Source of the DNA: Roseovarius amoyensis
GTDB taxonomy: Bacteria; Pseudomonadota; Alphaproteobacteria; Rhodobacterales; Rhodobacteraceae
DNA length: 47,191 nucleotides
Assembly (NCBI RefSeq): GCF_003260265.1
Contig: NZ_QITQ01000021.1
Span: forward strand, 1-47,191
Reading direction: 5' to 3'
The notes under the pieces: generated by a model
Databases searched by the model: none
Told to the model about the DNA's origin: nothing
The model's input: the letters and a program-made list of their open reading frames with translations, nothing else
Shown here: positions 35,666 to 45,939 of the stretch, in pieces
Layout of the letters: each line of letters begins with the position of its first letter
Position numbering within the stretch: position 1 is the first letter of the stretch
Made by a program: the position numbers and the translations under genes

Positions 35666-36055
35666 ATGCGCATTCTTTTCATCGCCCTCACCATGTTGGG
35701 GCTGTCGGCCACCACTGCCGCTGCCGAATTCGCACTCAGTTTCCAATGGGGTGCCACGCCGGCCTGCAACACCGGCAAGGCCAGAACAATTGCCAGCCCG
35801 AAATTTGCGGTGAGCGGCCTGCCGGCAGGCACCGATTCGGTCGAATTCCGGATGAAGGACCTGGACGCGCCGCGCTATAACCACGGCGGCGGCAAGGTCC
35901 GTATGTCGCGAAACGGCACCGTGCCCGCCGGGGCGTTCCGCTACAAGGGCCCCTGCCCGCCGGGCGAGGTGCACCGCTATCGCTGGACCGCGACCGCGCG
36001 CAAGGGGGGCAAGGTGCTGGGCCGGGCAGAGGCGACACGCCGCTTTCCCCAATAG
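35666..36055 (+). CDS. small secreted PEBP-like protein
   Basis: 129 residues from ATG 35666, chosen for the GGGAGGA ribosome site and signal peptide MRILFIALTMLGLSATTAAA. The mature part has the phosphatidylethanolamine-binding (YbhB/YbcL, RKIP) elements FRMKDLDAPRYNHGGG and RYKGPCPPGEVHRYRWTATA, i.e. the DPDAP-like and GPCPP-x-HRY ligand-site motifs, but at about 110 mature residues it is shorter than normal PEBPs. Two cysteines remain. Role unknown; periplasmic. Converges with the ykuD gene. Confidence 0.78.
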   Translation: MRILFIALTMLGLSATTAAAEFALSFQWGATPACNTGKARTIASPKFAVSGLPAGTDSVEFRMKDLDAPRYNHGGGKVRMSRNGTVPAGAFRYKGPCPPGEVHRYRWTATARKGGKVLGRAEATRRFPQ

Positions 36056-36063
36056 GGCCGCGC

Positions 36064-36594
36064 TTAGCGAAACGCGCCAGGGCGCACGATCAGCCGCGCG
36101 CCGGGCGTCAGCACCCGCGCGATGCGGTACAGGTGATCCCGCCTGAGCGCCACGCACCCGGCTGTCGGATAGCCCGGCCTGCGCCACTGATGCACAAAGA
36201 TGCACGACCCGCGCCCGGGCGTGGCGTCAGGCCAGTTCCAGTCTGTCACCAGCACCAGATCATAAAGCGGATCGGCCCGGCGCATCGCCTCGTGCGAGCC
36301 GGGATAAGGCGCCCTGACCGGCTGGTTATAGTCCCGCAAGGCCGGATCGTCCGACCAAAGGTCACGCGGCAGGATCGGCCGCGCCCATTGCGCGGGGGGC
36401 TCCATCCTGTCGGGGCGGTACAGCATCGCGATGATGCGATGACATCCCATCGGCGTTGCACCGTCACCCTCTCGCTTGTGCTCGGTCAGCCCGCCACGAC
36501 CAATGGTGCAGGGGTAGACACGACCGCGAAACCGCAGCCCCAGCGGGGTCAGGACCATATCATCGGGCGTCATGCGCGGCCCGGCCGGTGTCAT
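36064..36594 (-). CDS. L,D-transpeptidase (YkuD domain)
   Basis: 176 residues from ATG 36594, which overlaps the tam stop (ATGA); ATG 36573 is an alternative. Contains TIGRGGLTEHKREGDGATPMG at the start of the YkuD fold and the catalytic H135...C147 in IFVHQWRRPGYPTAGCVALRRDHL. The usual S-x-G-C is T-A-G-C here. YkuD enzymes cross-link peptidoglycan or attach proteins to it. No signal peptide is visible, so it may be cytoplasmic or exported by an unusual route, a feature of this subgroup. Confidence 0.88.
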   Translation of the reverse strand: MTPAGPRMTPDDMVLTPLGLRFRGRVYPCTIGRGGLTEHKREGDGATPMGCHRIIAMLYRPDRMEPPAQWARPILPRDLWSDDPALRDYNQPVRAPYPGSHEAMRRADPLYDLVLVTDWNWPDATPGRGSCIFVHQWRRPGYPTAGCVALRRDHLYRIARVLTPGARLIVRPGAFR

Positions 36595-37376
36595 ACCGTC
36601 AGCGTGAAAAAGAGCCGTCGGAACGGAAACAGGACCGAGCCGTCCTTGCGCACCGGATAGGCGGCGTGCATCGCCTCTTCGTAGCGGCGGATGATCTCGG
36701 CCTTTCCGCCCTCGTCCAGCACCTGCAGCACCGGGCGAGCATAGGTGCTTTCGGTGAAACGGCGCACCGGGTGGCTGCCCGGCTCGGCGACAAGGCGCTG
36801 GTAATACTCGGTATCCCACATCCGGAACTGACCCAGCGGGGTCAGCAGTTCCTCGTACTTGACTGGCGCCATCACGCCGGGCGTGCCCATCTTTTCGACC
36901 CGACCGGGGAACAGTTCCTCTGCCAGGCTCAGCCAGACGCGGTGCGATGGCGCGCGGTTCTGATGCGGCATCTGCACCGCCAGCGTACCGCCCTTGCCCA
37001 GAAGGCCGGCAAGCCGCGGCATCAGCGTTTCGTGTTCGCCGACCCAGTGCAGCGCGGCATTGGAAAAGATCAGCCCAAGCGCGCGCGATGGGTGCCAGTC
37101 GCGAATATCGGCCTGTTGCAGGCTGGCGTACCGGCCGACCTGCCGGGCCTTTTCCAGCATCGCCGGGGACGCATCGACGCCGATCACCGAACGACCGGCG
37201 GCGCGCGCCTTCAGCGCCTCGCCGAGTGCGCCATTGCCACAACCCAGATCGACGACATCGCCCGCGCCCATCCGGCTGACCGCATTCAGCAGGTCCAGCC
37301 CCGGACGCAAACGCATGTCGTGGAACCGGGCATAGGCACCCGGGTTCCAGTCTGGTTTTCGGTCCGGCGTCGTCAC
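36591..37376 (-). CDS. tam: trans-aconitate 2-methyltransferase
   Basis: Methylates trans-aconitate with SAM, removing an aconitase inhibitor. 261 residues; N-terminus [22 protein letters not shown] and motif [10 protein letters not shown] (41-49), then [34 protein letters not shown] and QMPHQN match Tam. It overlaps ftsH and ykuD by 4 bp each, making an ftsH-tam-ykuD unit. Confidence 0.93.
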   Translation of the reverse strand: MTTPDRKPDWNPGAYARFHDMRLRPGLDLLNAVSRMGAGDVVDLGCGNGALGEALKARAAGRSVIGVDASPAMLEKARQVGRYASLQQADIRDWHPSRALGLIFSNAALHWVGEHETLMPRLAGLLGKGGTLAVQMPHQNRAPSHRVWLSLAEELFPGRVEKMGTPGVMAPVKYEELLTPLGQFRMWDTEYYQRLVAEPGSHPVRRFTESTYARPVLQVLDEGGKAEIIRRYEEAMHAAYPVRKDGSVLFPFRRLFFTLTV

Positions 37377-39298
37377 GTCGTGGGTTCTGGCTCCAGCCCG
37401 CCATCGCCCGTACCCGGGGACGATTTCGGTTTCGTCTTGGGCACCGCGGTCAGCGACGGCGTCTCGTCTTTCTCGGGCGAGCCTCCGTCGTCATCATCCG
37501 AATGGGGCGGCTCGCCGCGGATCACGCGCTCGATCTCCTCGCCGGTCAGGGTCTCGTATTCCAGCAGCCCCTGCGCCAGTCGTTCCCAGTCATCCTTGCG
37601 CTCGGTCAGGATGGAATGGGCGCGCTCATAGGCCTCGTCGATCAGGCGCTTTACCTCTTCCTCGATCAGTTCCTTGGTGTGGGCCGAGATCGAGAAACCG
37701 CCGGCGGCATTGCCCATATAGCCCTCGTGGGCCTGTTCGTAATCGACATTGCCCACTTTGTCGGACATGCCCCAGCGCAGCACCATCGCACGCGCCAGGC
37801 CACTGGCCTGCTGGATGTCGCCAGCGGGGCCGTTCGACACATCGTCGGGACCGTACTTGATGATCTCGGCGGCCTTGCCAGCCATCGTCATGGCCAGCTT
37901 TTGCTCGCATTCCGACTTGTGCCAGTTCAACCGGTCGATTTCCGGCAGGCTGACCACCATGCCCAGCGCGCCACCGCGCGGGATGATCGTGGCTTTGTAG
38001 ACCGGGTCGCATTTCGGCAGCGTCAGCCCGACAACGGCGTGGCCGGCTTCGTGATAGGCGGTCTTTTCCTTCTGGTCGTCGGTCAGCACCATCGAGCGGC
38101 GCTCGGCGCCCATCATCACCTTGTCCTTGGCGTTTTCGAAATCCTCCATGGTGACAAACCGCCGCCCCACGCGCGCCGCCATCAGCGCCGCCTCATTGAC
38201 GAGGTTGGCAAGGTCTGCACCGGAAAATCCGGGCGTGCCGCGCGCGATGATGCGCAGGTCGACATCCGGGCCCAGCGGGGTCTTGCGGGCATGCACGGCA
38301 AGGATCTTTTCCCGCCCCTTGATGTCGGGGTTGGGCACGGTGATCTGGCGGTCGAACCGGCCGGGCCGCAACAGCGCGGGGTCGAGCACATCCTTGCGGT
38401 TGGTGGCGGCGATGATGATCACGCCCTCGTTGGCCTCGAAGCCGTCCATTTCCACCAGCAACTGGTTGAGCGTCTGCTCACGCTCATCGTTGCCGCCGCC
38501 ATAGCCCGCGCCACGGTGCCGGCCCACGGCGTCGATCTCGTCGATAAAGACGATGCAGGGCGCGTTCTTTTTCGCCTGTTCGAACATGTCACGTACGCGG
38601 CTGGCGCCGACGCCCACGAACATCTCGACAAAGTCGGAACCCGAAATGGTGAAGAACGGCACGCCGGCCTCGCCCGCGATGGCGCGCGCCAGCAGCGTCT
38701 TACCGGTGCCCGGGGGCCCCACCAGCAGCGCGCCTTTCGGAATTTTCCCGCCCAAGCGGGAAAATTTCTGCGGGTTGCGCAGGAATTCGACGATCTCTTC
38801 GAGCTCTTCCTTGGCCTCGTCGATGCCGGCGACATCGTCAAAGGTGACGCGGCCATGCTTTTCGGTCAGCATCTTGGCCTTGGACTTGCCAAAGCCCATC
38901 GCGCCGCCACCACGGCCGCCCTGCATCCGGTTCATGAAATAGATCCACACCCCGATCAGCAGCAGGAAGGGCAGGAGCGACATCAGGAAAGTCTGAAAAC
39001 CCGACTGTTCCTGTGGCTCGGCTGTGAGCGGAACATCGTTTTCCAGCAGGAGGTTGGTTAACTCTGCGTCCTCGGGCTTGATGGTCAGGTAGTCCTGCCC
39101 GTCAGTGCCGCGAAAGCGCACCATCTCGCCATCCAGCGTGACCCGGCTGACGGTATCGCCCTCAACCGCCTTGACGAATTCGGTATAGCTGATCTGCGTG
39201 CTCTGCAGCGTGCCGCCGGAGCCGCTGAACAGATTGAATAGCGCCAGAATCAGCAGGAACAGCACCAGCCAAAAGGCAATGTTACGGGCATTTCCCAA
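37373..39298 (-). CDS. ftsH: ATP-dependent zinc metalloprotease FtsH
   Basis: Membrane AAA+ protease for quality control of membrane proteins and short-lived regulators. 641 residues: TM1 about 7-25, periplasmic domain, TM2 about 104-124, Walker A GPPGTGKT (194-201), Walker B VFIDEID (250-256), second region of homology ending RPGRFDRQ, zinc site HEAGH (416-420) and the third ligand in the later D-x-x-x-A region. C-terminal tail is acidic. Follows tilS after 82 bp, the usual order in Rhodobacterales. Confidence 0.97.
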   Translation of the reverse strand: MGNARNIAFWLVLFLLILALFNLFSGSGGTLQSTQISYTEFVKAVEGDTVSRVTLDGEMVRFRGTDGQDYLTIKPEDAELTNLLLENDVPLTAEPQEQSGFQTFLMSLLPFLLLIGVWIYFMNRMQGGRGGGAMGFGKSKAKMLTEKHGRVTFDDVAGIDEAKEELEEIVEFLRNPQKFSRLGGKIPKGALLVGPPGTGKTLLARAIAGEAGVPFFTISGSDFVEMFVGVGASRVRDMFEQAKKNAPCIVFIDEIDAVGRHRGAGYGGGNDEREQTLNQLLVEMDGFEANEGVIIIAATNRKDVLDPALLRPGRFDRQITVPNPDIKGREKILAVHARKTPLGPDVDLRIIARGTPGFSGADLANLVNEAALMAARVGRRFVTMEDFENAKDKVMMGAERRSMVLTDDQKEKTAYHEAGHAVVGLTLPKCDPVYKATIIPRGGALGMVVSLPEIDRLNWHKSECEQKLAMTMAGKAAEIIKYGPDDVSNGPAGDIQQASGLARAMVLRWGMSDKVGNVDYEQAHEGYMGNAAGGFSISAHTKELIEEEVKRLIDEAYERAHSILTERKDDWERLAQGLLEYETLTGEEIERVIRGEPPHSDDDDGGSPEKDETPSLTAVPKTKPKSSPGTGDGGLEPEPTT

Positions 39299-39380
39299 GG
39301 ATATTCTCCTTCACAGAGGGGACTTCGCCTTGCTCTATCACAAGGGTTACCCGTCTTAAATAGCGATGATCCCTGTGGGT

Positions 39381-40637
39381 TCAATGAACCAGCAATGCGG
39401 GAAAGTCATGGCGCGGTCGCGGCAATAGCTCGGCCCGCCAGCCGTTTTCGAACCCCGCCAGCGGCGCCGACACCAGATCAGCGCCCCGCCAGACCGCGGG
39501 CGAAGCCCGCAATGATGCCGCCGGCAGGCCGGTTTCGCGCCGGTCGGGGCAGTGTTTTAGCCCCGCCTCACCCAGCGCCGAAACCGTCGCGCCCGCCATA
39601 TCCGGCCCGATCAGCCGCCAGCGGCCATCCCAGAGTTCGCCGGGATCGGCGACAAGCCCGGTAACAGCACGTTCCTCTCGGGTGATGCGCAGGGTATAGG
39701 TGCGCGCAATCAGGCGGCAGCCCTGCAATGTCAGCCCCTTGCCCGCGCCCACCTGTTCCAGCGCGCGGGTCAGTGCGGCACCGCGCGGCGGATAATCGCC
39801 ACCGCCGATCCACATCAGCGCCTCGCGCAGCAGGCGGCGGGCGATTTCGGCCGGCAGCGCCATCAGCGCGGGGCGGTCGATGACAACATCGCCGGCCTCG
39901 ACCCGGGCGATGCGCGTTGCCGCCTCGGCAAGTTGCACGTCCAGCGCGTCACGCACGTCGGAAAGGTTCGCCGCCACCGCCGCCAGCGTTTCCGCGTCAA
40001 TGCCCAACGGCGCCAGCGCCGCCAGCGCCCGGCGCGCGCGCACCCGTTCATAGGCCGGGTCATCATTGGTGGGATCGTCCGCCCAGGAAAGACCGCGGGC
40101 GCGCAGCACCTCGCGCAGCTGCTCGCGCCCCATACCCAGCATGGGGCGGGCAAAGGTGATGCCGTCCTGTTCCCACCGCGCCGCCATCGCCGCCAGCCCA
40201 TCCACGCCTGCCGAACGCGCCAGCCGCATGACAAACGTTTCGGCCAGATCGTTGATGGTGTGCCCCAGTGCCACGCACCCGATGCCCGCATCCCCCGCCC
40301 AGTCCGCGATCAGCCGATACCGGGCGCGGCGGGCATGATCCGACAGGTTGCCACACCCATCCCAGCCCTGCCATTGCAGCGTGGTGTGGGGCACGTCGCG
40401 CGCGGCGCAATAGCGGGCCACCTCTGCCGCCTCGACCGCCGCCTCGGGCCGCAAGCCGTGATCGACCGTCACCGCACACAGCGCCGGGCCGCCGGCTTCG
40501 CGCCAGTCGATCAGCAGTGTCAGCAGGGCCAGGGAATCGCTGCCACCCGAAACCGCGACCCCCAGGGGGTCGGGCGGATCGGGCAGGAACCGCGCGGCGA
40601 TATCGTCGCGCAGGCGGCCGGCCTCGGCCGGCGTCAT
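39381..40637 (-). CDS. tilS: tRNA(Ile)-lysidine synthase
   Basis: Adds lysine to C34 of tRNA-Ile(CAU), needed to read AUA. 418 residues; PP-loop motif SGGSDS at 30-35, then DHGLRPEAAVEA, ARRARYRLI, GHTINDLAETFVMRL. The C-terminal substrate domain is shorter and more divergent, as is usual in this group. It overlaps cpoB by 4 bp (ATGA at 40637). Confidence 0.93.
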   Translation of the reverse strand: MTPAEAGRLRDDIAARFLPDPPDPLGVAVSGGSDSLALLTLLIDWREAGGPALCAVTVDHGLRPEAAVEAAEVARYCAARDVPHTTLQWQGWDGCGNLSDHARRARYRLIADWAGDAGIGCVALGHTINDLAETFVMRLARSAGVDGLAAMAARWEQDGITFARPMLGMGREQLREVLRARGLSWADDPTNDDPAYERVRARRALAALAPLGIDAETLAAVAANLSDVRDALDVQLAEAATRIARVEAGDVVIDRPALMALPAEIARRLLREALMWIGGGDYPPRGAALTRALEQVGAGKGLTLQGCRLIARTYTLRITREERAVTGLVADPGELWDGRWRLIGPDMAGATVSALGEAGLKHCPDRRETGLPAASLRASPAVWRGADLVSAPLAGFENGWRAELLPRPRHDFPALLVH

Positions 40638-41518
40638 TGACAGCCGAGCGTCTGCATCTCGGCGCGGGCATCCATCGCCGGCTGTCCACCCGGAAAACGC
40701 GCATCGACCTCGGCCAGCGTGACGCAGGCCTCTTGGGTCTGGCCCAACCGGCCCAGCGCGCGGCCCAGCCGGAACAGCGCCTCGGGCGCCTTTGGCCCGT
40801 TCGGCGCGGTGCTGAACGTGTCAAGATAGGCGCGCGCCGCCGGGGCGATCTGGCCGGATGCCTCCAATGCCTCGCCGCGTTTCAGGCCCGCCTCGGCCTC
40901 CAGCGGGCTGCCCGGATAGGCAAGGCGGAACTGCGCGAAACGCTCGGCCGCCGTGGCATGATCGCCCGCCTCCAGCGCCTGCATGGCAAGGTCGAAATCG
41001 GCCTGTTCGCCCACCGCCATCTGCACGCTGCCGGTACCGTTATCGATGCCGCCCGTCACGCTGCCGCCAAGGCCAGTGCCACCCAGGCCGCCGCCCGAGA
41101 CCGCAACACCGTCGCCGCCCAGCGTGGTGCCCTGCCCAAGCTTGGAGATATCGCAGCCGCTTTCCAGTTCGCACAGGCGGAATTCCAGGTCACCCAGCCG
41201 GTTGCCGCCATCCTGCGCGACCCGCTCGATGCGGAACTCAAGCTCTTCGGTCTTGGCGGTCAGGCGTTGCAGTTCGCTTTCGATGGCGTTCACCCGGTCG
41301 ATGACCGTGCCGCCGACCGCCACACCCGACACGCCGCCGGTGGTGCTGAGCTCGCGCTTGAGCTGCTGCAGCTCGATATAGAGAACCGAGAGTTGCTGGC
41401 GGATATCCGCCAGCGTCTCGTCACGATCCTGGGCCAGGGCCGAACCGGCCCCGGTCAGACCCACCAGACCGGTGAACCCGGCCAGGCAAAGGGCAATCAG
41501 AACCCGGCGCATGGCCAT
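40634..41518 (-). CDS. cpoB: cell division coordinator CpoB (YbgF)
   Basis: Periplasmic Tol-Pal partner that links constriction to septal peptidoglycan synthesis. 294 residues: signal peptide ending SALAQ, coiled coil about 30-105 (trimerisation), a Gly-rich linker about 130-155 (GGDGVAVSGGGLGGTGLGGSVTGG) and a C-terminal TPR domain (FDLAMQALEAGDHATAAERFAQFRLAYPGSPLEAEA onward). Directly after pal. Confidence 0.92.
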   Translation of the reverse strand: MAMRRVLIALCLAGFTGLVGLTGAGSALAQDRDETLADIRQQLSVLYIELQQLKRELSTTGGVSGVAVGGTVIDRVNAIESELQRLTAKTEELEFRIERVAQDGGNRLGDLEFRLCELESGCDISKLGQGTTLGGDGVAVSGGGLGGTGLGGSVTGGIDNGTGSVQMAVGEQADFDLAMQALEAGDHATAAERFAQFRLAYPGSPLEAEAGLKRGEALEASGQIAPAARAYLDTFSTAPNGPKAPEALFRLGRALGRLGQTQEACVTLAEVDARFPGGQPAMDARAEMQTLGCQ

Positions 41519-41521
41519 CGC

Positions 41522-42016
41522 CTAGCTTAGCCCACCGGCCGAAACGACGGTGACGGCACGGCGGTTCTTGGCATAGCACGCCTCTTCGCTGCAGATTTCC
41601 AGCGGGCGTTCCTTGCCGTAGGAAACGGTGTCCAGCCGGCTGGCCGCGACGCCCTTGCTGACCAGGTATTCGCGCACCGCGTTGGCGCGGCGGGCGCCAA
41701 GGGCGAGGTTGTATTCGCGCGTGCCCTGCTCGTCGGCGTGGCCTTCGATCACGACGTTGAAGCCGGCGTTCTGCATCAGCCACTGGGCCTGACCGTCAAG
41801 GATGGCCATGGCCTCGCGCGTCAGGTTGGACTGATCGACCGTGAACAACACCCTGTCGCCCACCGTCTGCTGGAAATAAAGCGGCGATGAAGGGTCCTGT
41901 GCGGTGCCCGCGTAACCGGCTGCACCCGCGCTGGTGTCGTCAAAGCGCCCTGCGCCGCTGCAAGCCGCAAGGCTTAGCGCCGCTGCGACCAGGAATGCCT
42001 TGCTCAGATATGACAT
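41522..42016 (-). CDS. pal: peptidoglycan-associated lipoprotein Pal
   Basis: Outer-membrane lipoprotein anchoring to peptidoglycan and binding TolB. 164 residues: lipobox LAAC (Cys19), then an OmpA-like domain with VIEGHADEQGTREYNLALGARRANAVREYLVSKGV and the NRRAVTV end. The 111-bp gap to tolB carries no gene. Confidence 0.95.
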   Translation of the reverse strand: MSYLSKAFLVAAALSLAACSGAGRFDDTSAGAAGYAGTAQDPSSPLYFQQTVGDRVLFTVDQSNLTREAMAILDGQAQWLMQNAGFNVVIEGHADEQGTREYNLALGARRANAVREYLVSKGVAASRLDTVSYGKERPLEICSEEACYAKNRRAVTVVSAGGLS

Positions 42017-42127
42017 GTCATTGCCTCATGAATGGGTCTGTTGTTTCGTGTCGGGTCCGTTGCCTGTCCCTGACAGGGTTCTATCACAGCGCCGGCCAGT
42101 TGGGAACGCGGGGGTTGGCGCACTGCA

Positions 42128-43453
42128 TCAATCCTGCAACGGTGACCAGGACGGGTCGGAGGCGCCTGTCGGCGTCTGCACAGGGCGCAGGTTGCGCCCG
42201 GTGATATCCACCGAATAGAGGCCGGAAATACCCTGTGCGCCCTGGGTTTCGCGGGTAAACATGATCACCCGGCCATTGGGCGACCATGTCGGCCCCTCGT
42301 CCAGAAACGAGGCGGTCAACAGGCGCTCTTCGCTGCCGTCGGTGCGCATCACGCCAATGTGAAAGCGCCCCTTCGACTGTTTGGTGAACGCGATCAGGTC
42401 GCCCCTGGGTGACCAGACCGGGGTGCCATAGCGCCCCTGGCCGAAACTGATGCGGGTCGCCTCGCCGCCGGTGGCGGGCATGATATACAGCTGCGGCGTG
42501 CCGGACCGGTCGCTTTCGAAAACGATATGCCGGCCATCGGGGCTAAAGCTGGGGGCAGTCTCGATCGCGGGCGAGGTGGTCAGCCGCTGGCTGCGCCCGC
42601 TGGCGATGTCCATCGCGAAAAGATCGGTGTTGCCGCCCTGCGTCAGGCTGTAGACCACCGTGCGCCCATCGGGCGCGAACCGGGGTGAAAAGCTCATCGA
42701 ACCTTCGCGGGTTTCCAGCACCCGGCGCCCTGCGCTGGCAACGTCGAGAACATAGATGCGCGGATGGCCGGATTCGTAACTGGTATAAAGCACCCGGTCG
42801 CCGTTGGGCGAAAACCGCGGCGCCAGCACCAGCGACTGCGAGTCGGTCAGATAGGTGACATTGGCGCCGTCATAATCCATAATCGCCAGCCGTTTCTGGC
42901 GTGCATCCTTGGGCCCGGTTTCAGAGATAAAGACAACGCGGCTGTCAAAATAAGGGGTTTCGCCGGTCAGGCGGCTATAGACTTGGTCGGCCACCTTGTG
43001 CGCCATCCGCCGCCAGCCTTCCTGGGTGCCGACGAATTGCAGGCCCTGCCCGATCTCCTGCCCGGCAAAGATGTCGTAAAGGCGAAACTGCACAACCAGT
43101 TTGCCGACATCGTCGACGCTGACCGCCCCGGTTATCAGCGCTTGCGCATTGATTGCCTTCCAGTCGGAAAACTGGATCGGACTGGAAAAGCTGGTGACGC
43201 GGGCGATATGCGCATCCGACGGGATCTGCCGGAACAGACCGGTGCCGTTGAGGTCAGAGGCGACGACCGCCGTGATCTGACGGGCGTATTCCCGGCCCGA
43301 AACACTGTCGGCCACGAAATCGGGCACCGCATAGGGCAACGGTTCGATCACCCCTTCGGTGATCTCGATCCGGAGCGGCCCGCCATCCTGGGCCAGGATC
43401 GGCGCCGCCGGCATCAGCAGTGCCATAAGGAGAACCAGAAAATATCGCGTCAT
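42128..43453 (-). CDS. tolB: Tol-Pal system protein TolB
   Basis: Periplasmic beta-propeller that shuttles between Pal and TolA. 441 residues: signal peptide ending ILAQ, TolB N-terminal domain ([20 protein letters not shown]...), then repeated PD40/WD-like blades ([91 protein letters not shown]). Overlaps tolA by 4 bp. Confidence 0.96.
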   Translation of the reverse strand: MTRYFLVLLMALLMPAAPILAQDGGPLRIEITEGVIEPLPYAVPDFVADSVSGREYARQITAVVASDLNGTGLFRQIPSDAHIARVTSFSSPIQFSDWKAINAQALITGAVSVDDVGKLVVQFRLYDIFAGQEIGQGLQFVGTQEGWRRMAHKVADQVYSRLTGETPYFDSRVVFISETGPKDARQKRLAIMDYDGANVTYLTDSQSLVLAPRFSPNGDRVLYTSYESGHPRIYVLDVASAGRRVLETREGSMSFSPRFAPDGRTVVYSLTQGGNTDLFAMDIASGRSQRLTTSPAIETAPSFSPDGRHIVFESDRSGTPQLYIMPATGGEATRISFGQGRYGTPVWSPRGDLIAFTKQSKGRFHIGVMRTDGSEERLLTASFLDEGPTWSPNGRVIMFTRETQGAQGISGLYSVDITGRNLRPVQTPTGASDPSWSPLQD

Positions 43454-44568
43454 TTGATCCTCATTCTCTCCGGATTGAATGTCATTTCAATGTTTCTCCA
43501 CTGTTCGTACTTCTCGAACGGCAGATCATAGCCATTCGTGCCACAGCGGATGATCGCCCGGCGCGCGGCTGCAAAGGCCCGGTCGGCAGCGTCGGCGCTG
43601 CCACCTGAATAGCTGGTCATGCGGATGCTGTCGGCCTCCGGGCGGCCGTCCTCGGACATGGAAACCGTCACCACCACGGTGGTGGCCAGCGCCTCGGAAC
43701 TCAGTGAGCCGACGTTCCAGCACTGTTGCACGGCCACGCGCAGCGCGTCCTTTTCGCCGGCGGTCAGCGGCGGGCCAGCGGGGGTGCCGGTGTCGCCCGT
43801 CCCAGCCCCGGCGGCGGCCAGGGCGGCGGCGACGGCATCATCGACAGCGGCATCATCCACCTGCGGGGTGGTCTCTTGCGCCGGTTGCTGGGCGGTCACG
43901 GTGCTCTCGGGCTCCGGCCGGGGGGCCGGGCGTGTGCGCGGGCGCAGCGACCAGGCCGGCGCGGCGGCCGCGGCCTTTTCCGCCTCGGTCACGATCCGGG
44001 TTGCGGCCTCTTCGCGCGCGGTTTCCTGGCTGTCCTGCTCGACCACTTCGGGGCTGTCGTCGGGGGCGGTTTCGACCCGGTCGACATCGTCGATCTGCAC
44101 GTCAGGTTCAGGCCGGGCCACCGGCTCTGGCGCGACGCGGGGTGCCGGGCGCGGCTGGGGACGTTCGGAAATCTCGGGCACCAGAACGGCGGTTTCCTCG
44201 GGCGGCGACGGCTGCACCGGGGGGGCGTCGGAGACCTCGGCCTCGGGCGGCGTGGCTTCGGGCGGCTCGGGCACGGGGTCGGGTTCGGCTGTCTCGGTCG
44301 CCGGTGGCTGGCTTTGTTCGGGGGGGGTGTCGGCCTCGGAACTCAGCGACGGCGCCGCGCCGGCCTCTGGCGGGTCGGGGGTGTCGACATTGGCCACGGC
44401 GTCGGGCGCGCGATCGGCGGCGATCAGCGCGGCATAATCTTCGGCGGATATGGCGGTAACCTGTGTCACCTCATAAGGCTGCGGGTCTGTGTCGAACGCA
44501 CCACCCAGCACCGCCCAGAGGATCAGGCCCGCATGTCCGGCCGCGGATATGATCTGACCGGTATTCAT
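43450..44568 (-). CDS. tolA: Tol-Pal system protein TolA, Pro/Glu-rich variant
   Basis: Inner-membrane energy transducer. 372 residues from ATG 44568 (a GTG codon at 44571 is an alternative). N-terminal TM helix carries the S-x-x-x-H motif ([11 protein letters not shown]) that contacts TolQR. The long middle region is rich in Pro, Glu, Asp and Ala rather than the Ala/Lys-rich helix of E. coli TolA. The C-terminal 90 residues ([40 protein letters not shown]...AAR...AIIRCG) match the TolA/TonB C-terminal domain with its two Cys. Confidence 0.9.
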   Translation of the reverse strand: MNTGQIISAAGHAGLILWAVLGGAFDTDPQPYEVTQVTAISAEDYAALIAADRAPDAVANVDTPDPPEAGAAPSLSSEADTPPEQSQPPATETAEPDPVPEPPEATPPEAEVSDAPPVQPSPPEETAVLVPEISERPQPRPAPRVAPEPVARPEPDVQIDDVDRVETAPDDSPEVVEQDSQETAREEAATRIVTEAEKAAAAAPAWSLRPRTRPAPRPEPESTVTAQQPAQETTPQVDDAAVDDAVAAALAAAGAGTGDTGTPAGPPLTAGEKDALRVAVQQCWNVGSLSSEALATTVVVTVSMSEDGRPEADSIRMTSYSGGSADAADRAFAAARRAIIRCGTNGYDLPFEKYEQWRNIEMTFNPERMRIK

Positions 44569-44578
44569 CACCCACGCG

Positions 44579-45049
44579 TCAGCCGCCTTCGTCCAGCGTC
44601 GGCCCGCCCGCTTCGGTCACCAGCCCGATATTGGAAAACCCGCCGCGATTGAGCGCGCCCATAACCTGCATGACCTGGGCATAGGGCACCGCCCCGTCGG
44701 CACGCAGGAAGATGCGCGTGCTGTCGCGTTCGGCGGCAATGGCGCGCAGGCGCGTGACCAGTTCGTCGCGCGCGATCTCGGTCGTCTGCAGCGTAACCGT
44801 GCCCTCGGCGGTGATTGTCACGGTCAGCGGTTCCTCCTGCTCGGACGGCAGCGAATTGGCCGCCGTCTTGGGCAGTTCCACCGGCACGCCCACAGTCATC
44901 AGCGGCGCCGCCACCATGAAGATGATCAAGAGCACCAGCATCACGTCGACAAAGGGCGTGACGTTGATTTCGGCCATCGGCCGCGACCGGCCGCGCCCAC
45001 GTCGGCGCCGGCCCTGGTCGCCGCTTTTCTGAAGAACGCCCGCCCCCAT
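44579..45049 (-). CDS. tolR: Tol-Pal system protein TolR
   Basis: ExbD/TolR family proton-channel partner. 156 residues: basic N-terminus (GRRRRGRGRSRPMAEINVTP), one TM helix with the essential Asp in FVDVMLVLLIIFMVAAP, and a periplasmic domain ending GGFSNIGLVTEA. 3 bp after tolQ. The next gene, tolA, starts 10 bp later. Confidence 0.95.
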   Translation of the reverse strand: MGAGVLQKSGDQGRRRRGRGRSRPMAEINVTPFVDVMLVLLIIFMVAAPLMTVGVPVELPKTAANSLPSEQEEPLTVTITAEGTVTLQTTEIARDELVTRLRAIAAERDSTRIFLRADGAVPYAQVMQVMGALNRGGFSNIGLVTEAGGPTLDEGG

Positions 45050-45052
45050 CGT

Positions 45053-45748
45053 TCAGCCGTCCAGTTGCCGGCTGAGGATGGTCGAGAACTCATCGGCGAA
45101 TGCCTCGTAGCCCGCAACGATACGCTCTGCATCGCCACTCAACTTGTTGTAGAAGATCACCGCCGGGATAGCCGCCAGCAGGCCCAGCCCGGTGGCCAGC
45201 AGCGCCTCGGCAATGCCGGGTGCCACCACCGCAATGTTGGTGTTCTGCTGCTCGGCGATCCCGATAAAGGCGTGCATGATCCCCCAGACGGTGCCGAACA
45301 GCCCGATGAAGGGCGCGGTCGATCCGACCGTTGCCAGCACCGACAACCCGCTTTGCAGCGCGTCGGCCTCCTTGGCGACGGCCACGTCCATGCTGCGGTC
45401 GATCCGGGCCGCGGCACCGGCGATCATCCCGCCGTCATTGCGGTGCGACCGCCGCCATTCCATCATGCCGGCGGCAAAGACGCGCTCGAACCTGCCGGTC
45501 GGGTCCGGGCCGATCTCGTCAAAGAGTTCGTCCAGCGGCTCACCCGACCAGAACCGTTCGTCGAAACGCGCAGCCTCGGCCCGGGCCTCGCGGTAGGTTA
45601 TCAGTTTCTGTACGATGATCGACCACGCCCAGAACGATGCCAACACCAGGATCAGCATCACCAGTTTCACCACGATGGTGGCGCGCGCGAAAAGGGCCCA
45701 GAGCGAATAATCCGCAACCTGCGCCAATGCGAGGGGGTCTGCTTCCAT
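45053..45748 (-). CDS. tolQ: Tol-Pal system protein TolQ
   Basis: MotA/TolQ/ExbB channel protein using proton motive force. 231 residues with three TM segments: about 20-45 (VVKLVMLILVLASFWAWSIIVQ), then LSVLATVGSTAPFIGLFGTVWGIMHAFIGIA, and IAEALLATGLGLLAAIPAVIFYNKL, the last two with the Thr/Gly/Pro residues of the channel. First gene of tolQRAB-pal-cpoB; an RBS-like GAGCAGG precedes it. Confidence 0.96.
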   Translation of the reverse strand: MEADPLALAQVADYSLWALFARATIVVKLVMLILVLASFWAWSIIVQKLITYREARAEAARFDERFWSGEPLDELFDEIGPDPTGRFERVFAAGMMEWRRSHRNDGGMIAGAAARIDRSMDVAVAKEADALQSGLSVLATVGSTAPFIGLFGTVWGIMHAFIGIAEQQNTNIAVVAPGIAEALLATGLGLLAAIPAVIFYNKLSGDAERIVAGYEAFADEFSTILSRQLDG

Positions 45749-45885
45749 CTGCCTGCTCTTTTTTACGTTTCGTGCCCCGAAGGACGTGTTGGGGCCTTGT
45801 TCACCGGCCTCATTGCAGAGAACACTAGCGGATATCCACAGGGAAAACCATCAATTCCGCGTCATGACGGTCAACCGGCGTGCAG

Positions 45886-45903
45886 ATGGCGGAAAACCGC
45901 CAT
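45886..45903. terminator. hairpin after the response regulator gene
   Basis: ATGGCGG (45886-45892) pairs perfectly with CCGCCAT (45897-45903) around AAAA, 37 bp beyond the response-regulator stop on the minus strand and upstream of tolQ. No T-run follows; it may end the regulator transcript or sit in the tolQ leader. Confidence 0.4.
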
Positions 45904-45939
45904 TGTCCGTGGGGTTGTATCCTTGCCCCGCGGCGCCGG

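Noticed and set aside
37502..39061. 519-codon + strand ORF opposite ftsH
   Set aside because: Antisense shadow of ftsH caused by high GC; composition is His/Arg/Gln-rich without domains, and ftsH is unambiguous. The same applies to long ORFs opposite rfbB, rfbA, the wza-like gene, leuS and cobD.
39299..39380. Heat-shock (sigma32) promoter before ftsH
   Set aside because: No CTTGAA/CCCCAT-like pair with proper spacing is visible in the 82-bp gap.
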